Of a stretch of 64,000 bases of DNA, positions 59,336-64,000 are shown piece after piece; within the stretch, counting starts at the first letter, position 1, and the number at the start of each line of letters is the position of its first letter. The stretch comes from Combretum micranthum. Lineage: Eukaryota; Streptophyta; Magnoliopsida; Myrtales; Combretaceae. The notes under the pieces are model-generated. The model searched no databases, was not told the origin of the DNA, and saw only the letters and a list, made by a program, of their open reading frames with translations. Location of the stretch: the NCBI GenBank assembly GCA_024138025.1, contig JAMXBD010002738.1, forward strand, positions 1-64,000, written 5' to 3'. A program made the translations under genes and the position numbers.

Positions 59336-60139
59336 AATCTCTCCATTATCTATTTTTATGGTTTGTGCTCAAATTATTATAATGAATGATATTATGTTTT
59401 TAAGTATGAGCAAATTTGTCTAAGTGAGATTATGTGATGGATTAATGGATTTCTTAAGTAGATGATTTGTTCTTACAATGGGTTTCGTTAAATTAGAATT
59501 TTGGTTATTTCTATTTCAATGTTCATGAGATAAAAAATTTGTCTATGAATTTTTTTATGAATTAGGATTTGGGATACTCAAAAGGAATTTGATGATCCAA
59601 TTGAAATAGAAAATAAGATTTCAAAATTGACATGGACACATGCTATTTTGGTTTAAATCTTAGAATTCACAGTCTTAATGCAATTGAAGTTATGGTTTAG
59701 GACATGGACACATGCTTGAATTATAATTTGAATTAGAATAGCATTATTTGTGAGAGAAATGTATTATTTAACCAGTGATTGTAGATAGATTACTCAAAAG
59801 GGATGTCTATGATGTAATTAGAATTTTGTAACCTAAAAGGGAAGTAAATTCTCGTGAATTTAGCAAAAATCCAATTAAACAAACCCGATTATAATTACAA
59901 GGCAATGAAAAGAAATCCTATTTTTACCATTACGTAATCCCACATCTATGATTTGAAGGAATTCAAGAGTTATTCCAGTGCTAAGAAGTCCTCGATGTTA
60001 AAATTAGTTATAATTTTAGTGTAGAGGTAGATCATTTAGTTTAGCTCAAAAACCTGATATCATATTACTTAGCTTAGAGGAGGTCATTACATTCTGGTAC
60101 TTAATCAATTAGCTCCCTATGGATCACAACCTGGTTCTC
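59336..60139. other. Unassigned stretch beside gag
   Basis: AT-rich sequence with no recognisable gene, between solo LTR D and gag. Confidence 0.5.
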
Positions 60140-60720
60140 ACCAATTTTATTACTACAACGGACTTGGTACACTTGTTGATATTTTCACACTTTAAAAAGA
60201 GTTTCAGCATAAAAGTGCATGCTAGTTTGCACTTGCATCCAGTTGGGTACCTAAAGGTGAGGACATTTCTTAGCAAATCCTTTCACCTTTATTGTGTGTC
60301 ATAAAGTGTCTTAGAGTCCTACTGGCTAAATGATGAGATGTTGTTCCTCAATTTAGTGGTCTTGGAAGGTGAGAAGTATTTATCAAGAAACTGCTCAACC
60401 ATGTCTTTCTAAGTTGTTATGGCTCTTGAACTCAATGATGATAACCATTGCATTGTTTGTCCTCTTAAAGAAAAGGGAAAAAGGTGAAGTCTTGCTGCAT
60501 CATTAGTAACCCCATTGTTCTTGAATGTCTCATAGATTTCGAAGAACATCTGAATGTAAGCATGCAGGTCTTCATTCAGTAAATTGTCAAATTGATAGTA
60601 CTTTGCAGCATTTGAATCACCACACTCTTAATCTCGAAATTATTCGCTGCAATGGGCAGTTTCACAAAAGTTAACCAGTGCCCTCAAGCATAGGCTTAGT
60701 ATAGTCCAAATTAGTCTTCG
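60140..60720 (-). pseudogene. Athila/Tat-like gag, N-terminal part
   Basis: On the minus strand: NDAARLHLFPFSLRGQTMQW, then KDMVEQFLDKYFSPSKTTKL near 60400-60350, the retrotransposon gag core. It is in the right order and orientation to precede the gag piece ending at 53465. Stops are present. Confidence 0.85.
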
Positions 60721-61010
60721 AAACTTTATCGTTGTTACCATCCATAAGTGTGTCTTTAGTATCCATTACTTCTTCAAGAACTAATGCTCTCACAACATCT
60801 CTCGCACTTTTCCTTAATCTTCAGTGGAATGTTCTATCAATCTCAGGATCAAAATCAAGAAGTTTCACAGATGAGCTTTTTGTCATGTATTATAAAAGAT
60901 TAGGAGTTGGGGTTAGAGTTTCTTGAAAATATGTATGAGAAGAAAAAAGAATTAATCATACAAAAGAAAAGCTAAATTAGTAGAATTCAAGTGTTCCTAA
61001 TATTGCTAGG

Positions 61011-61027
61011 TACCCAACAACGACACA
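61011..61027 (-). other. Decayed tRNA-Asp-type primer-binding site
   Basis: The minus strand reads TGTGTCGTTGTTGGGTA after TTTT, recognisably derived from TGGCGCCGTTGCCGGGGA, the primer site used by Athila/Tat elements. It marks the 5' end of the internal region that holds gag at 60140-60720. Confidence 0.6.
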
Positions 61028-61032
61028 AAAAC

Positions 61033-62450
61033 TTGATTTTTTTACCAATTGCAATCAATCAAATTAAATTTTAATTGTATATAAGATCTACGATTAATCC
61101 TAAGCAAGTGTACCTATTGATTATAGCATAGATTAGCATAGGGGTCGCTCCACCAGGACTTATAACTACTAATACTCACCCTAAATCTACTATTTAGCTA
61201 GTTTGAATTGAATGATAGAAGGAATAATTAATATCTACTTAATTAATTAACCCTAGAATAAGGAACTTCACGCCTTCAATTATATATAAATATATATATA
61301 TCACAAAACAATACCCCTAATGTTGATTCACCACTAACCCTATTTCCAATTCCTTATAGGACATTCATTAATGGATTGTTAAGTTCTCAAATTACAGGAA
61401 TCCTAATTTCAACAATTTCCCCTTCAAGATAATTGTAATCCTATATGTCTAATGGAAATTTCTTTTGTCATTAGATGCATATAAAATTGAATTAGAGTTC
61501 ATGATTCCTTAAATAGAATAAATCTTTATGCAAAAAATTCATGCGATCTATGTTAGAATCACATTCAAATTTCTCTATTTATGCTACATCTATCTCATTA
61601 ATCAATCCACCAATTAAATCAACAAGAATCATACAATAATATAATACTGAGCATATATTAAATAAATAAAAACTATAAACACATGAATAGATTCAAAAGA
61701 CATGAACTTCTATTAATAAAAGCATTCAATCTCTACATTAGGGCTAGGGTTCCTCAAGACCTAGGGTATAATGATCTATTTTTTCATATGAAGATAATAA
61801 CAATGATAAAACAAAGAAAAATAGATAGAAAAAATGATTCAAACCTTAAGAATAATGTCTTGAGATCTTGTGTAAGCTCTAGGATATCTCCACTCAAAAG
61901 TTGCTATGTTTCTTCTAGGGTTCGTAAAATAGATCAAGTATGTGGAAAAGACGAGTTAAGATTGATATTTATAAGAGAGGAGTCAATTAACTCTTACAAG
62001 AAGATCTTACATTGTTGTGTTCAAGGCTGTGTATGATGAAAACTAATAAATTACTTGGAGAGAAGGCTGCACGACCATGAGCATGGCCTGTGTAGTCAAG
62101 TCATGTACTTTCAAAACCACTTCTGTTCACTTTCCAATGTAAACATGTTGAACGGCTTGTATTGCTTCCTCGTGTACTTTAAAAATGCTCGCTGGTCACT
62201 TTTTATCCTTTACACTAGTTTTTTACACAGCTTATATAGAAACGGTCATGCACGTTATAAATCATCCTTTTACCTATTTCTTCATAAAAATCTTCCTTAA
62301 GCCATCAATTTTTTTTTATTAAGCACAATATCTTCCTTCATTCCTAAAATTGATATTTTAGCCAAATAAGTATCCTTTACTTGAATAATTCACATAAGAT
62401 AAATATAATATCATATCAAAATAATGTGAATAATAAAGGTCCTTAGACAC
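61033..62450 (-). mobile_element. Probable 5' LTR or leader of the Athila/Tat-like element
   Basis: Placed by its position beyond the primer site. It contains a minus-strand TATA-like TTATAAATAT near 61966-61975. Neither LTR end could be fixed, and the matching 3' LTR near 49000 was not identified. Confidence 0.4.
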
Positions 62451-62599
62451 TTATCATTAGGGTAACCTTTCAAAGGTTAGTGATTGAAGTTTTAAATCGC
62501 ATATTGTTAGAAACATGGAAGTTTATTTGACGTCATAATAATCAAAAGCAAAGAAGCCAAAGATTAGCTCTACAACATCTAGGAGACCTTTGATCACCC

Positions 62600-64000
62600 T
62601 CATTTCTTCAATATGAATCTTAACCCCTAAAAGAGTGTTTTTGGGGCCATCATTGGAAAATTCCTAGGAAACATAGTTTTATGAAGAGGGATTGAGGTAA
62701 ACCTCGACAAAATCAAGGCAATTTTGGAAGTAAATCCCCTATCATCTATTAAAGACATCCAACGATTAAGAGGAGGAATAATCATTCTTAGCATATTTCT
62801 CCGTAAGAGTACTAACAAATGCTCTGAATTCTTCAAGATCGTCAAAAACCAAACGATTTGAATGAACAAATAAGTGGCAAAAGGCCTTTGAAGACCTCAT
62901 CCGGTTTTTGTTGAACCCACCATTGTTGTTGACACCTTCCTATGGAGAAAACCAATAGCTATACCTTGCGGTAAGTGACTGAGCTCTCTCTTCGGTCTTA
63001 ATTCAAACGGATGGATGACAAAATGACTTGTATATTACATAAGCCATGCCCTCCGAGGAGCAAAAGAGAGATATACAAAGTTAGAAAAGTTAACCTTGGT
63101 AGTGACTATATCAATCTAATGTTTGCACCTATACTTCTAAGCATATCGGGTACTTATCCTTATAGGCATGCCTTTGAGGATAATCGTCCAAAAACTTAAC
63201 ATGCCAGGTTGGGTGATGAAGCATGCCATTGAGCTCAGTGCGTACAGAGTGCAATACAAATCTCATGAGGCTATTAAAATGCAAATCCAAACAGATTTCA
63301 TTATTGAATATACTAGCTAAGAAGAACATCATGATCATCAGAAGCTTGCATGGATGCTTTATGTTGATAGATCCTCCATTTAGGGAGGGAGAGGGGTTAG
63401 CCTAGTGCTAGATGGACCATATACGGTCAAAATCTACTACACTTTGAAGTTTAGTTTCCTTATGAGAAACAGCAAGGCAACATATGAAGCCTTAATTGTT
63501 GGCCTCAAGCTTGCCTCGAACATTGGTGCGGATTCAAGAAAGCTAAAAAAATTGTTAGACTTTATGCTGGTGGTGCAATAGGTTAAGGGCACCTATGAGG
63601 CAAAAGACAAAGAGATGACCAAGTACCTGGAGACATTTTGCTCGCTAATAATAGAGTTTCCCTCTTGAGATATAATCAAAATCATGTAAGCTAAAAACTC
63701 CAAAGTTAACAAGCTCTCCAAGTTTACCTCTTTTGTAGTCTCTGACTCGGGCAAAATCGAAGGAAAGATTTTTGTGGAACTCTTTGCGAAGAAGTCCACC
63801 TCAAAGGAAATCCATGAGATACTTAAGCTACAAACCACTCTTGCTTCCTTGTGTTGGATAACTTCCATAGAATAATACCTAAAAGATGGAACTTTACCTT
63901 CTGACAAGACATAAGGAAGGAAGTCAATGTATAAAGCAACTAACGACACATTGATCATCGATATACTATATAAAAGGGGATTCAATTTCCCTTTACTACG
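62600..64000 (+). pseudogene. Tat/Ogre-like pol fragment (RT end, RNase H, second RNase H)
   Basis: On the plus strand: a decayed FLG motif, IEVNLDKIKAILEV and SIKDIQRLRGG (end of RT and connection); YYISHALRGAKERYTKLEK (RNase H); then LYVDRSS and YEALIVGLKLASNIGA (second RNase H); then EYLKDGTLPSDKT and ILYKRGF, which precede integrase in this lineage. There are many stops and frameshifts. It runs off the window and is opposite in strand to the Athila/Tat-like element on its left. Confidence 0.8.

Noticed and set aside
63593..63985. 130-codon minus-strand frame
   Set aside because: It is the antisense shadow of the plus-strand Tat/Ogre-like pol, whose motifs are clear on the other strand.

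Overview
This window looks like nuclear DNA of a eudicot plant. It is AT-rich and dominated by degenerate LTR retrotransposons and solo LTRs nested in one another, and I recognise only one ordinary host gene. I saw no rRNA, tRNA, CRISPR array or bacterial operon. I cannot name the species.

Layout, left to right. (1) 226-4984 is the 5' end of a minus-strand, non-autonomous LTR element: a 2.66 kb LTR (2322-4984), a possible primer-binding site, then a frameshifted gene of the plant DUF7745 type (226-1745). (2) 4985-15640 is a stack of one LTR family, called here family 1, with termini TGTAA...TGACA. Minus-strand copy F (4985-6673 and 11045-12737) is split by a 4.37 kb plus-strand solo LTR, copy A (6674-11044, target duplication AAACA). 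Copy F abuts a truncated plus-strand copy B (12738-15640). (3) 15641-16990 is a minus-strand retroelement or pararetrovirus-like fragment with an initiator-Met-type primer site. (4) 18841-19678 is the host gene, a plant-specific conserved protein of unknown function with an apparent 2-base frameshift. (5) 20415-29185 and 30810-39622 are two copies of an approximately 8.8 kb segment, about 10.4 kb apart, separated by the tail of a copia element. (6) 39622-47458 is a 5'-truncated plus-strand Ty3/gypsy (chromovirus-like) element with its own 3' LTR. A family-1 solo LTR (copy C, 39710-42971, target duplication GCGGA) lies inside its reverse transcriptase. (7) 47459-48995 is a truncated minus-strand family-1 LTR (copy E). 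(8) 49335-61027 is a dispersed minus-strand Athila/Tat-like Ty3 element (integrase, RT/RNase H, protease, gag, tRNA-Asp-type primer site). It is split by an unrecognised 1.4 kb block, duplicated gag scraps and a family-1 solo LTR (copy D, 55898-59330, target duplication GGTGT). (9) 62600-64000 is a plus-strand Tat/Ogre-like pol fragment running off the window.

The main signal is in family 1. At least five diverged copies keep the same internal architecture: a promoter with a CT-rich leader, a splice-donor-like site, then a mini-exon of 60-98 nt between an acceptor and a GTGAGT-like donor, with a further acceptor downstream. In four of the five copies the mini-exon reads in frame as an acidic tail ending (P/E)-D-Y-(Y/F)-(D/Y)-stop; in the fifth a 1-nt shift breaks the frame. 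At the same place downstream, four copies carry a minisatellite of unrelated sequence. A second signal is a 0.63 kb block in the segmental duplication with 2 substitutions between copies, while its flanks differ by roughly 4%. The block carries a TATA-like motif and an identical 62-codon ORF.

All coordinates and alignments were made by eye. Boundaries without a target duplication are approximate.
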